Part shown: in pieces, positions 35,548 to 42,983 of the stretch
How the letters are laid out: each line of letters starts with the position of its first letter
How positions within the stretch are numbered: the stretch's first letter is position 1
Source of the DNA: Pedobacter lusitanus
GTDB taxonomy: Bacteria; Bacteroidota; Bacteroidia; Sphingobacteriales; Sphingobacteriaceae
Length of the DNA stretch: 64,000 nt
Direction of reading: 5' to 3'
Assembly (NCBI RefSeq): GCF_040026395.1
Contig: NZ_CP157278.1
Location: 3,782,001-3,846,000 of the forward strand
The notes under the pieces: model-generated
Seen by the model: only the letters and a program-made list of their open reading frames with translations
Database searches by the model: none
What the model was told of the DNA's origin: nothing
Position numbers and translations under genes: made by a program

Positions 35548-35874
35548 ATGGAAAATACCGAACAACTGGTTTGCGGACTTAGTGCTATTCAGATCCTGAA
35601 ACTTAAAGAAAAGCATGGCTTTTTAATTTTGGGAGAAGTAAAGCAGGCCGGCACAACCTATCAGGCGATTTTCAAGGAGCCTGATTTCAAAACCCTGGAA
35701 GCTACGGGTGCAGTAGGAGAGAAAAATGCGATTAAAGGTACCATTGCATTATTTGATAATTGTGTGGTTGCCTCAGATGAAGCATTGAGCCAGCGAGACT
35801 TTTTAAAGTTAAAAGCTGTAGAATGTCTGGCGCAGCATATGAACTCTTTTAATGTTACCGTAAAAAACTTGTAG
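35548..35874 (+). CDS. Tail assembly chaperone, short (G-like) form
   Basis: 108 residues ending at TAG 35872-35874. Located between tube and tape measure, where P2, Mu, lambda and pyocin-like systems have the tail chaperone. It contains LSAIQILKLKEKHGFLILG and LKLKAVECLAQHMNSFNVT. Its last codons overlap the slippery sequence at 35862-35868, so ribosomes that shift make the longer product described next. The chaperone coats the tape measure during tube assembly. Confidence 0.8.
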   Translation: MENTEQLVCGLSAIQILKLKEKHGFLILGEVKQAGTTYQAIFKEPDFKTLEATGAVGEKNAIKGTIALFDNCVVASDEALSQRDFLKLKAVECLAQHMNSFNVTVKNL

Positions 35875-36077
35875 GCTCGCTTAATGGCGGGCCTGACAAT
35901 AGCAAAACAGACACCGGAAGGTGGCAGGGCGATGCATTAATCCGCTCGAATTTCAGTGTCGATCCGGAAAGGTTACAACTAAGTGAATGGGCAAAATTAC
36001 ATGCCCAGGCACAATGGCTGGAACGCTGGCGACTTGAAAATCAGGCTGAATTATTCAAAGTAATGTTTGGTGGCTAG
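35548..36077 (+). CDS. Tail assembly chaperone, -1 frameshift (G-T-like) fusion
   Basis: The 0-frame continues to AAA-AAC at 35863-35868; slipping back one base there, the second frame reads KKLVGSLNGGPDNSKTDT, then ALIRSNFSVDPERLQLSEW and AQWLERWRLENQAELFKVMF, ending at TAG 36075-36077. Total 176 residues, 69 of them from the -1 frame. The second part has no start codon of its own in a usable place. It is the same arrangement as lambda gpG/gpGT and its P2 and Mu equivalents, in which the ratio of the two forms matters for tail assembly. Confidence 0.85.
35862..35895 (+). promoter_or_regulatory. -1 programmed ribosomal frameshift signal
   Basis: Slippery heptamer A-AAA-AAC (35862-35868) in the right frame, 4-nt spacer, then a stem GGCTCGC (35874-35880) with GCGGGCC (35887-35893), loop TTAATG, extended by A-T (35873-35894). 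One U-G pair interrupts an otherwise GC-rich stem. This is the canonical layout of phage tail-chaperone frameshift sites. Confidence 0.92.
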
Positions 36078-36174
36078 GGGTATTGTGTATAAAGCCGATA
36101 CCCCGGCTTTTCATCCGCATTCAGTTCTGCAAACAAATAACAATTATATCAATTAAACAAAACAATATTCCAAC

Positions 36175-37929
36175 ATGGCTGACGGCGGCATTATTTTTCC
36201 TATTAATTTCATCACCAATGGCGACCCTGTTTTTGAGAATATAAAAAAAGGGTTAAAAACGATTGATGAAACGATCCAGAAAACGACCAAATCTATTGGT
36301 GATCTTCAAAAGGTTTTCTCCTTAAAACAATTAACGTCTGACCTGAACAAGGCATCAGAATCATTTATAAATCTCAGAGTCAGCTTTGCGGGAGCCATTC
36401 AGGCCGGCAGAGACGTAATTAATGCGGCAAGAGCACAGCCCGATCAGGCCCAGGGTATGGTTGGTATTGTAAGCGATTCAGTAGACAAACTCGGGACATT
36501 TGTTGGTCAGATGGGTACAGTAACCAGTGACATGGGGGGCGTGATGCAAACCATGGGACAGGTATCAGGCAGTATCGGGGAATTATCTTCTAACCTGGGC
36601 GGGGCTATGGGTAATGTAGGTGAGCTGATGACGAAGCTGGGCGGCTCTATGGAAAACATGGGAGGTGTTTCAGCGACTATTGGTAATGTGGTCGGCAATA
36701 TCGGTGGTTATGCAAGTACTATAGGTGATACACTGGGCGGCGTAGGTGAAGTTATGGACACTGTGAACAAAAGTATGGGCAGTGTAGGTGGCCTGGTAGA
36801 TGGTATTGGTAAAAGTATGGGCAGCTTAGGAACAGTAATCAGCACAGTCGGCTCAGGAATAAAAAATATCATCCCTGCTATAAGCGCGGTAGGAACTGCT
36901 ATTATGAGTATTCCGGGGATCGGATGGATTATCGCTGGTATTGTCGCCGTTGTGGTGGCAGTTAAATTATTATGGGATAATTCTCAGCGTTTCCGCGAAA
37001 TTCTCTTCAGTATCTGGGAAGTTGCGCAGGCCGTATTTTATAACATCGGCATTGTAATTAACAGGGTATGGGAACTGATCATTAAACCTGCAATAGACTT
37101 ACTGTGGAATGGGTTTTCTGCCGCATTTGGTGCTGTGATGGTAGCTGCACAATGGGCCTGGGATGTCATTGGTGGTGGCTTACAATGGTTATGGTCATCC
37201 GTGATCATGCCCGTGGCAACCTTTATCTGGGACTTATATACCGGTATATTTTTGGGTATCTGGAACGTCATCAAATCTGTTTTTACTGCGATTTATAATT
37301 TTATATCGGCTATCTGGACCTGGATTACCAAAACATTCTCCGGTTTCGCAAAGTGGATTACCGACACGCTGATTAAACCGATCAGAGAGGCCTTTAGTGG
37401 TATCTGGAAGTGGATTACAGACTTATTCGATGGCATCATGGCTAAAATCATGAAACTGATCAAACCAATCAAAGAGCTGTGGAATAAGATTTTTTCTTCT
37501 GATGGGATGAAAGATCTGAAGGTTGCAGCTGAGGAAGGTAAAGAGAAGGGCCGAAAAAGTTTTGAGGATAGTCAGAATGAAAGAAATAAAGGAGGAGAAT
37601 CAGGGACTGAGAAAAAAGGAGCCGGAAAGGACGCTCCTAAGGATGCAGGACTTGCGATTCCCAGCTTTAATCTTAAAGTCGCACCGGCACTCCCTGCAAT
37701 GAGTCCGATTGGCGGAGTAGCCGCTACTCAGGTTATGAACAGCACTTCAGCGCCGAATAAAGGTACTTCTACCCAGAATGTAGGGAATCTGAATATTACC
37801 AAGCTGGTCGAAAACCTGAATATCTATAATCAAAACGGTACTACAATGAGTAAAGAAAGCATGGTCGCTATGGTGAAAGATGCCTTACTCACTGCGGTCG
37901 CAGATTTTTCACTAGTAAAAGCACAATAA
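36175..37929 (+). CDS. Tail tape measure protein
   Basis: 584 residues. Helical start, then a glycine- and methionine-rich repetitive stretch (about 100-225; G-x2-G/MG-type repeats such as GQVSGSIGELSSNLGGAMGN), a hydrophobic block (about 230-340, with PAISAVGTAIMSIPGIGWI and GIVAVVVAVKLLWD) and a charged tail (K/E/G-rich). These are features of tape measure proteins, whose length sets tail length. At about 1.5 angstrom per residue this would give a tail of very roughly 85-90 nm. It follows the chaperone pair, as expected. Confidence 0.85.
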   Translation: MADGGIIFPINFITNGDPVFENIKKGLKTIDETIQKTTKSIGDLQKVFSLKQLTSDLNKASESFINLRVSFAGAIQAGRDVINAARAQPDQAQGMVGIVSDSVDKLGTFVGQMGTVTSDMGGVMQTMGQVSGSIGELSSNLGGAMGNVGELMTKLGGSMENMGGVSATIGNVVGNIGGYASTIGDTLGGVGEVMDTVNKSMGSVGGLVDGIGKSMGSLGTVISTVGSGIKNIIPAISAVGTAIMSIPGIGWIIAGIVAVVVAVKLLWDNSQRFREILFSIWEVAQAVFYNIGIVINRVWELIIKPAIDLLWNGFSAAFGAVMVAAQWAWDVIGGGLQWLWSSVIMPVATFIWDLYTGIFLGIWNVIKSVFTAIYNFISAIWTWITKTFSGFAKWITDTLIKPIREAFSGIWKWITDLFDGIMAKIMKLIKPIKELWNKIFSSDGMKDLKVAAEEGKEKGRKSFEDSQNERNKGGESGTEKKGAGKDAPKDAGLAIPSFNLKVAPALPAMSPIGGVAATQVMNSTSAPNKGTSTQNVGNLNITKLVENLNIYNQNGTTMSKESMVAMVKDALLTAVADFSLVKAQ

Positions 37930-37930
37930 C

Positions 37931-38542
37931 ATGGATAGTCCACTTAAAATACAATTACCTAACCGTAAACAGCTGGCAGCTGGAACGGTACAAAACCTGG
38001 CATTCCGCTTTGGGCTTGCCAAACCCTTTCAGGTCATAGATCAGCCAGGACCGGATTTTAAAATCCTGGATGACCTGGAAGGTGTTTCCTGGCTTACCTC
38101 TCTGGCCATACAACACGATTCGATTCCGGGTTCTTTCACTTTTGAAGAATGTATTATGACCCTGAACCTTGAGAAAACTATCGTTTCTACAGCGCTGCAA
38201 GGCAGAAACGGAACAATTAAAGAGTATGTGACCCAGGGTGATTACAGTATTACGATGGTTGCCGGTATTACACATTATGAGAACAGTAATCTGACTCCGG
38301 CTTTTACTGAATATCCGACAGATAAGATTAAGGAGCTTAACCGCTATCTGAATATTAAAGATTCACTTAAAGTACATAGTGAGTTTTTAGACTTCTTTAA
38401 CATTGAGTCTGTTGTTATTCAGAAATTTTCACTGAACCAGGAAACTCACAGTAATCGTCAGGGAGTCTCGATAACGATGCTTTCAGATACCCCTTATGAA
38501 ATCAAATTAAAACAGGAGAAAGATGTTAAGGTTGTGCAGTAG
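37931..38542 (+). CDS. DUF6046-like tail/baseplate protein
   Basis: 203 residues, one base after the tape measure stop and overlapping the next gene by 20 bases. It begins DSPLKIQLPNRKQLAAGTVQ, with ESVVIQKFSLNQETHSNRQG near the end. I associate it with DUF6046 proteins of Bacteroidota phages, which sit where P2 has gpU-like tube-initiator or hub-adaptor proteins. The exact function is inferred from position. Confidence 0.6.
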   Translation: MDSPLKIQLPNRKQLAAGTVQNLAFRFGLAKPFQVIDQPGPDFKILDDLEGVSWLTSLAIQHDSIPGSFTFEECIMTLNLEKTIVSTALQGRNGTIKEYVTQGDYSITMVAGITHYENSNLTPAFTEYPTDKIKELNRYLNIKDSLKVHSEFLDFFNIESVVIQKFSLNQETHSNRQGVSITMLSDTPYEIKLKQEKDVKVVQ

Positions 38543-39524
38543 AACTACGATAACCCAGGCTGACGGAGAAAAACTGAGCTGGGAATTTGATTCATTGGTC
38601 AGCTGCACCATACAATCTGACATAAGCACTTTAACTGATACCTGTGAACTGGAGTTGCCCAAAAAGATTTCCTGGGAAGGAAATAAAAAAGGCGGATTAC
38701 CAATAAAAAGAGGAGATAAAATAACGGTAAGACTGGGTTATGATGATGATTTAAAATTGCGTTTTTCAGGAATGATCAAAAACATTGAGACCAAAAATCC
38801 AGTAAAGATCAAATGTGAAGATGGGATGTATATCCTTAAACAGAAAAAACCAGAACCACTGGCTCTTAACGCTGCACCATTAAGTAAGGTTATAGAACAC
38901 TTATTAAAGGGAACTGGGTTTAAGTTCAAACTCATTGATGAGACCCTGAATATTGGTAATTACCGTGTTTCCAAACCAACAGTTTCTGAAGAGCTGCAGG
39001 AGCTGAAGGAAAAATACATGCTGAATGCCTATTTCCGCAATATTGGGGAAGAAAGCATTTTGTATGTCGGGTTAACCTATCCGTTTGACAATCGCAGTAA
39101 AGTGAAGTTTCTTACCGGAAAGAATATCATCAGTGAAACCTTTGAATACCGGGATAAGAGTGAAGTCAAAGCGAAAGTTGTAGCGATCTCTTTTGACGAG
39201 AAACATGTGGAAACCAAGGTGGTATTAGGGGATGAAGATGGTAATGATATCATTCAGATCCGGATTGACGGGTTAACAGATCCGCAGCTTAGAAAATACG
39301 CACAGCAATCTCTGGATACCTATAAAGAAGAAGGACTTAAAGGAAGTTTTGAGGCTTTTGGGGAACCTCTGGTCAATACCTGTGATATGATTGAGATACA
39401 ACCTGCTGAAGGTTCTGGCGGGACCTATCTGATCAAAAAGAATGAGGTCAGATTTGGAATCAGTGGTTACCGTCAGAAAATTGAGTTGGGGCAACCCATT
39501 AATATTAACAAAACCAAGGCATAG
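38523..39524 (+). CDS. Baseplate hub protein (gpD/gp27-like)
   Basis: 333 residues. It resembles P2 gpD and Mu gp44 (late control gene D / T4 gp27-like), with domain segments PIKRGDKITVRLGYDDDLKLRFSG, the structural repeat YDDDLKLRF/MIKNIETK and a C-terminal LIKKNEVRFGISGYRQKIELGQ. It forms the trimeric hub that carries the spike and connects to the tube. The start overlaps the previous gene, so it is coupled; the spike gene begins 2 bases downstream. Confidence 0.7.
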   Translation: MLRLCSRTTITQADGEKLSWEFDSLVSCTIQSDISTLTDTCELELPKKISWEGNKKGGLPIKRGDKITVRLGYDDDLKLRFSGMIKNIETKNPVKIKCEDGMYILKQKKPEPLALNAAPLSKVIEHLLKGTGFKFKLIDETLNIGNYRVSKPTVSEELQELKEKYMLNAYFRNIGEESILYVGLTYPFDNRSKVKFLTGKNIISETFEYRDKSEVKAKVVAISFDEKHVETKVVLGDEDGNDIIQIRIDGLTDPQLRKYAQQSLDTYKEEGLKGSFEAFGEPLVNTCDMIEIQPAEGSGGTYLIKKNEVRFGISGYRQKIELGQPININKTKA

Positions 39525-39526
39525 AT

Positions 39527-40000
39527 ATGAAAGAAATAATACAGGCTCTTGCCCGCACAGGGGATGAAGTATATGCCAAGATTGGAAGAGTAGTTACCGT
39601 TGACCTTGATAAAATGACCTGTAAAGTGCAGCCCATTGACGGTTCTTCAGAGATTCTTGGTGTTCATTTGCAGGCAGACAGTGATCATGGTGGTTTTCTG
39701 TTAGTTCCAAAAGAAAAAAGCCTGGTTTCAGTGGTGTTTGTCAATAAGGAAACTGCTGTACTGGCTAATTCAGGAGAATTGACCAGTGCATCCTTTCAGA
39801 TTGAAAAAACAAAGCTTGAAATGACAGCTGAAGGTTTCCTGCTTCAAAAGGAGCAGGAAACTTTAAAAAAACTAATGCTCGATTTACTGGCTGCAATCAA
39901 ATTAATGAAGTTCACAACCAATATGGGACCAACCATCAAGCTGATTAATGAAGCACAGTTTACCGCTATAGAAAACAGATTTAAAACCTTTTTAAAATGA
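39527..40000 (+). CDS. Central spike / baseplate assembly protein V-like
   Basis: 157 residues, with an OB-fold beginning IGRVVTVDLDKMTCKVQPID and GGFLLVPKEKSLVSVVFVN, followed by a short beta-prism-like stretch and helical C-terminus. This is the size and order of P2 gpV or Mu gp45. I find no HxH iron-binding apex or PAAR-like motif in it, so the tip may be formed by another protein. It is coupled by ATGA to the following small gene. Confidence 0.65.
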   Translation: MKEIIQALARTGDEVYAKIGRVVTVDLDKMTCKVQPIDGSSEILGVHLQADSDHGGFLLVPKEKSLVSVVFVNKETAVLANSGELTSASFQIEKTKLEMTAEGFLLQKEQETLKKLMLDLLAAIKLMKFTTNMGPTIKLINEAQFTAIENRFKTFLK

Positions 40001-40215
40001 GTTTAGACCAGCAAAGATTAAAGCAGAAAATCAAAACTGCTATTCAGGCCGAACAAACGGAAGAAAATAGTGCAAATACATCTTTGGATAAACTTTCAGA
40101 AGCTATATCACAAGCAGTGATTGCCGAAATCAAGGCTGTAAAGATAACTTATCTCGGTGGTTTGGCTAACTCAGGTGGCCCGGTAACAGGAACTATAAAC
40201 TTGACAATAGAATAA
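39997..40215 (+). CDS. Small protein of unknown function next to the spike gene
   Basis: 72 residues, overlapping the spike gene stop (ATGA). Helical and charged N-terminus (MSLDQQRLKQKIKTAIQAEQ) with a short C-terminal beta part (VKITYLGGLANSGGPVTG). The Gly/Pro/Thr-rich end could be part of a tip or fold beside the spike. No family recognised. Confidence 0.55.
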   Translation: MSLDQQRLKQKIKTAIQAEQTEENSANTSLDKLSEAISQAVIAEIKAVKITYLGGLANSGGPVTGTINLTIE

Positions 40216-40216
40216 G

Positions 40217-40504
40217 ATGAAAGACATTTTACTAAAAGACGATGATGCATTGGTGGTCAGAGGCGATTTTTTGATCGAAGAATCTGATGCACAGCATGTA
40301 GAGCACCTCTTAAAAAGCAAACAGGGTGAATGGAAAGAAAATCCACATGCCGGAATTGACATCGGGCAGGCACAAAGTGGTACCATAGACCGCTTTTTGT
40401 ACAGGAATATTCGCGTTCAGCTTGAAGCAGACGGCTTTATAGTTAAAGAGTTAGCGATCAATGAAAATGGAATAGACTTAAACGGAGCATATGAAGGAGT
40501 ATAG
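40217..40504 (+). CDS. Baseplate wedge protein (gpW/gp25-like)
   Basis: 95 residues, with DIGQAQSGTIDRFLYRNIRVQ and the position before tail X and protein J that the gpW/gp25 family takes in P2- and Mu-like tails. These proteins nucleate sheath assembly and connect wedge and tube. Start is one base after the previous stop; it overlaps the next gene by 14 bases. Confidence 0.65.
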   Translation: MKDILLKDDDALVVRGDFLIEESDAQHVEHLLKSKQGEWKENPHAGIDIGQAQSGTIDRFLYRNIRVQLEADGFIVKELAINENGIDLNGAYEGV

Positions 40505-40781
40505 AATTTATGAACAGCAAACGTGGTGGGATATTTCCATACATGAATATGGAACTGCTGAATTTGCTACTGATCTGGCTGTATTCAATAACTCCGGTCC
40601 GGCGGAAGATCTAATAGCCGGAACCCTGATTTTTCTGCCTGATTACAGATCTGAAAGACTGGTATTGCTCAGTATGAAAAATGTTCCGGCAACAGGCTTT
40701 GGCAAATTGGGTGAGGGAACAGTTAATAAACCCCAGGGTATAGACTACTGGGCAATTAGTTACGATTTTATAGTAAGTTAA
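40491..40781 (+). CDS. Tail protein X-like (LysM-type) protein
   Basis: 96 residues. YRIYEQQTWWDISIHEYGTAE and GPAEDLIAGTLIFLPDYRS have the pattern of a LysM domain (xxxxxTxWDI...LxxGxxxxxP), as in P2 gpX-like tail proteins, which bind near the hub. Only one LysM unit fits. It is coupled to the W-like gene and followed by protein J two bases on. Confidence 0.65.
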   Translation: MKEYRIYEQQTWWDISIHEYGTAEFATDLAVFNNSGPAEDLIAGTLIFLPDYRSERLVLLSMKNVPATGFGKLGEGTVNKPQGIDYWAISYDFIVS

Positions 40782-40783
40782 TT

Positions 40784-41635
40784 ATGGCAAGAAGCATAGA
40801 ACAAATACAAGCAGAAATAATACAGGCTAAAGAAGCCGATTCCGATTTGGATGTATTGAACAGTACAAGCAGAGTGGCCATCTGGCGATTGATAACTTTT
40901 GTTATTGCCGCTGCAATTTCCACCCTCGAAAAACTGTTTGATCTGCACAAACAAGAGACAGATACCAGGATCTCATTATTAAAACCACATACTGCAAGAT
41001 GGTACAGAGAGAAAACGATGGCTTTCCAGTACGGTTTCCCACTGGTTCGTGATGCTGATTATTATGACAATAGTAAGGTGACGCCTGAACAGATTCAGAA
41101 CAGTAAAATTATCAAATATGCTGCGGTAACTGAATCTGAAGACGAAAGTCGTCTGATTGTTAAAATCGCTACAGAAACGGCAGGGGATTTAGGGCCGATT
41201 ACAGATGCGCAAAAATTAATCTTCGAAGCGTATATCTCCGAGATCAGGGATGCCGGAGTATCCATAGACGTTATTAATTTCTTGCCGGACAGGCTTTTCC
41301 TGGCCATTGACATCTATCGTGACCCGTTATTACTGGATGCACAGGGGAACAGTATTCTGAATGGTGGAAAACCAGTTGAAGAAGCGATTAGGCAATACCT
41401 CAGAGAGATGCCTTTCAATGGAGAGCTGATTCTGGCTTCGCTGGTAGACAAGTTGCAATTGGTACCAGGTGTAAAGATCCCTCATATTCTCAGTGCGCAA
41501 AGCAGCTGGGTAGACGGGGCTCCGGGTAATTACGGTACACCAAAGGAAATTATTGTGCGTCATACTCCGCTGTCGGGATATTTCGAAATCAAAGACTTTA
41601 GCAAAATTAATTATGTGGTACAAAATAGACTTTAA
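40784..41635 (+). CDS. Baseplate protein J-like
   Basis: 283 residues, the position and size of Mu gp47/P2 gpJ, a wedge protein of the baseplate. Characteristic hydrophobic segments (VAIWRLITFVIAAAISTLEKLFD, VSIDVINFLPDRLFLAIDIY, AIRQYLREMPFNGELI) fit the Baseplate_J family. It overlaps the next gene by 23 bases, showing strong translational coupling within the wedge genes. Confidence 0.7.
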   Translation: MARSIEQIQAEIIQAKEADSDLDVLNSTSRVAIWRLITFVIAAAISTLEKLFDLHKQETDTRISLLKPHTARWYREKTMAFQYGFPLVRDADYYDNSKVTPEQIQNSKIIKYAAVTESEDESRLIVKIATETAGDLGPITDAQKLIFEAYISEIRDAGVSIDVINFLPDRLFLAIDIYRDPLLLDAQGNSILNGGKPVEEAIRQYLREMPFNGELILASLVDKLQLVPGVKIPHILSAQSSWVDGAPGNYGTPKEIIVRHTPLSGYFEIKDFSKINYVVQNRL

Positions 41636-42080
41636 GAAGCTTACGGTTTTAATCCTGCCTACTTTTCTGAGACAGAATCTGATGGTGAGTTATATCCAGG
41701 CTTTGGTTACACCAGTTTCCATGCTGTACCAGCTATGGTATACCAGAAGAGAAGATAATTTGTATAAACTGGCACATAACGGGCAGGTTTGTTATCTGAG
41801 AAAGGCATTGAATGATCTGTTTGATAATGAATTAAGACGTATTTATATAGATAATGGTAACCGTTTCAAGCGGACCTATATCTATACCAGGGCAGAGAAT
41901 CGGCCGCGTTATTTAAAGCGGTTATTTCTGCAGCCCAGTACAAGTTTCGCTGATACCGGTGCTGATTTCAAAGTGATGCTTCCGGCAGAGCTGAACATCC
42001 CGGCAAATTATTACCAGTTAAATGCATTGGTTGATTTTTATAAACTAGCAAGTAAACGATATACAATAGAAACGATATGA
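41613..42080 (+). CDS. Tail protein I-like protein
   Basis: 155 residues from ATG 41613; an upstream in-frame ATG (41553) lies inside the previous gene and is less likely. Sequence MWYKIDFKKLTVLILPTFLR at the start, with RYLKRLFLQPSTSFADTGAD. Position right after J and before the fibres is that of P2 gpI, which links the baseplate to the fibres. The fibre gene overlaps its stop by ATGA. Confidence 0.65.
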   Translation: MWYKIDFKKLTVLILPTFLRQNLMVSYIQALVTPVSMLYQLWYTRREDNLYKLAHNGQVCYLRKALNDLFDNELRRIYIDNGNRFKRTYIYTRAENRPRYLKRLFLQPSTSFADTGADFKVMLPAELNIPANYYQLNALVDFYKLASKRYTIETI

Positions 42081-42916
42081 ACAATATAAATTTTGAACAA
42101 ACCGGAGGGTTTCCATTAGAGACCGATACATTAAATTTTATGCAGGCAAGTTATACCTCCCTGCAATCTGTTACTGCTTTAGGTGGCAGCAATTATATTT
42201 TGTCTGGTTGTACGGTTTCAGGAAGTACAGTTACAGACGGTTATGTTGTTTTAAATGGGGAGTTATTACCCTTTAGAGGTGGGCTGGTACAAACCAACAT
42301 TGTGATCAGGGAAGATAAACAGCAACGTCCTTTTGAAAACGGACAGACCAAAGATGTTTTCTTTACCCGTTATGCACAATTTGGAACTGGTACAGGTGCG
42401 ATCAATTGGGGCACGCTGCCCAGGCTGATGGATTTGCAGACCGTAGGTGCGGAGATTGCGAAAAAAGCACTTTCTGTAGATCTGGCAGCATTGAGAAATG
42501 AGGTCGATACCCTTAAAAAGATAGCAGCTCCTTTTTCTGGTGGCGGAGGTATGGTCTTATTTAAAAAGCCATTCAATCAGATCCCTTTGGGCTGGGCAGA
42601 AGTAGCCGAATGGCGTGGAAGATTACCTATGGGCTGGAATCCTGATGACTATAGATTTAGTAGTGTCGGGCAAAATGGAGGAGCTGCATCACATAGTTTA
42701 AATGAATCACAACTACCAATATTATCGAATGACAGGGCAGGGCTTCAGCGTCAGTCATACTGGGGTGAGAATGTTACTTCAAAAAACACAGATGATAGAG
42801 ATTCAGGGAAAGAGCCAGATATTTTAAATCACATTGGCTGGCCGGGAACAGGGGCTCAGATTGACCATCTTAATCCTTACCGTATTGTGATGTTTATCGA
42901 ATACGTAGGAGGATAA
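42077..42916 (+). CDS. Collar-domain tail fibre protein
   Basis: 279 residues. N-terminal FEQTGGFPLETDTLNFMQASY, a beta part, a short coiled coil (DLAALRNEVDTLKKIA), and a C-terminal half with IPLGWAEVAEWRGRLPMGWNPDDY and HLNPYRIVMFIEYVGG, the pattern of the phage collar (short tail fibre) domain. It is coupled to protein I. It might be the base onto which the larger fibres are attached, or a first fibre of its own. Confidence 0.75.
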   Translation: MNNINFEQTGGFPLETDTLNFMQASYTSLQSVTALGGSNYILSGCTVSGSTVTDGYVVLNGELLPFRGGLVQTNIVIREDKQQRPFENGQTKDVFFTRYAQFGTGTGAINWGTLPRLMDLQTVGAEIAKKALSVDLAALRNEVDTLKKIAAPFSGGGGMVLFKKPFNQIPLGWAEVAEWRGRLPMGWNPDDYRFSSVGQNGGAASHSLNESQLPILSNDRAGLQRQSYWGENVTSKNTDDRDSGKEPDILNHIGWPGTGAQIDHLNPYRIVMFIEYVGG

Positions 42917-42917
42917 C

Positions 42918-42947
42918 ATGGCGAAACAAGCTTTAAGTATCTGCTAA
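42918..42947 (+). repeat. Truncated copy of the fibre gene start
   Basis: ATG 42918 begins a 9-codon frame that stops at TAA 42947. Its first 19 nt (42918-42936) are identical to the first 19 nt of the fibre gene at 42984-43002. It looks like a left-over 5' end of a lost or exchanged fibre gene. Confidence 0.7.
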
Positions 42948-42983
42948 AATCCAGTCCACCACCATAATTTTAATTAAAACAAA

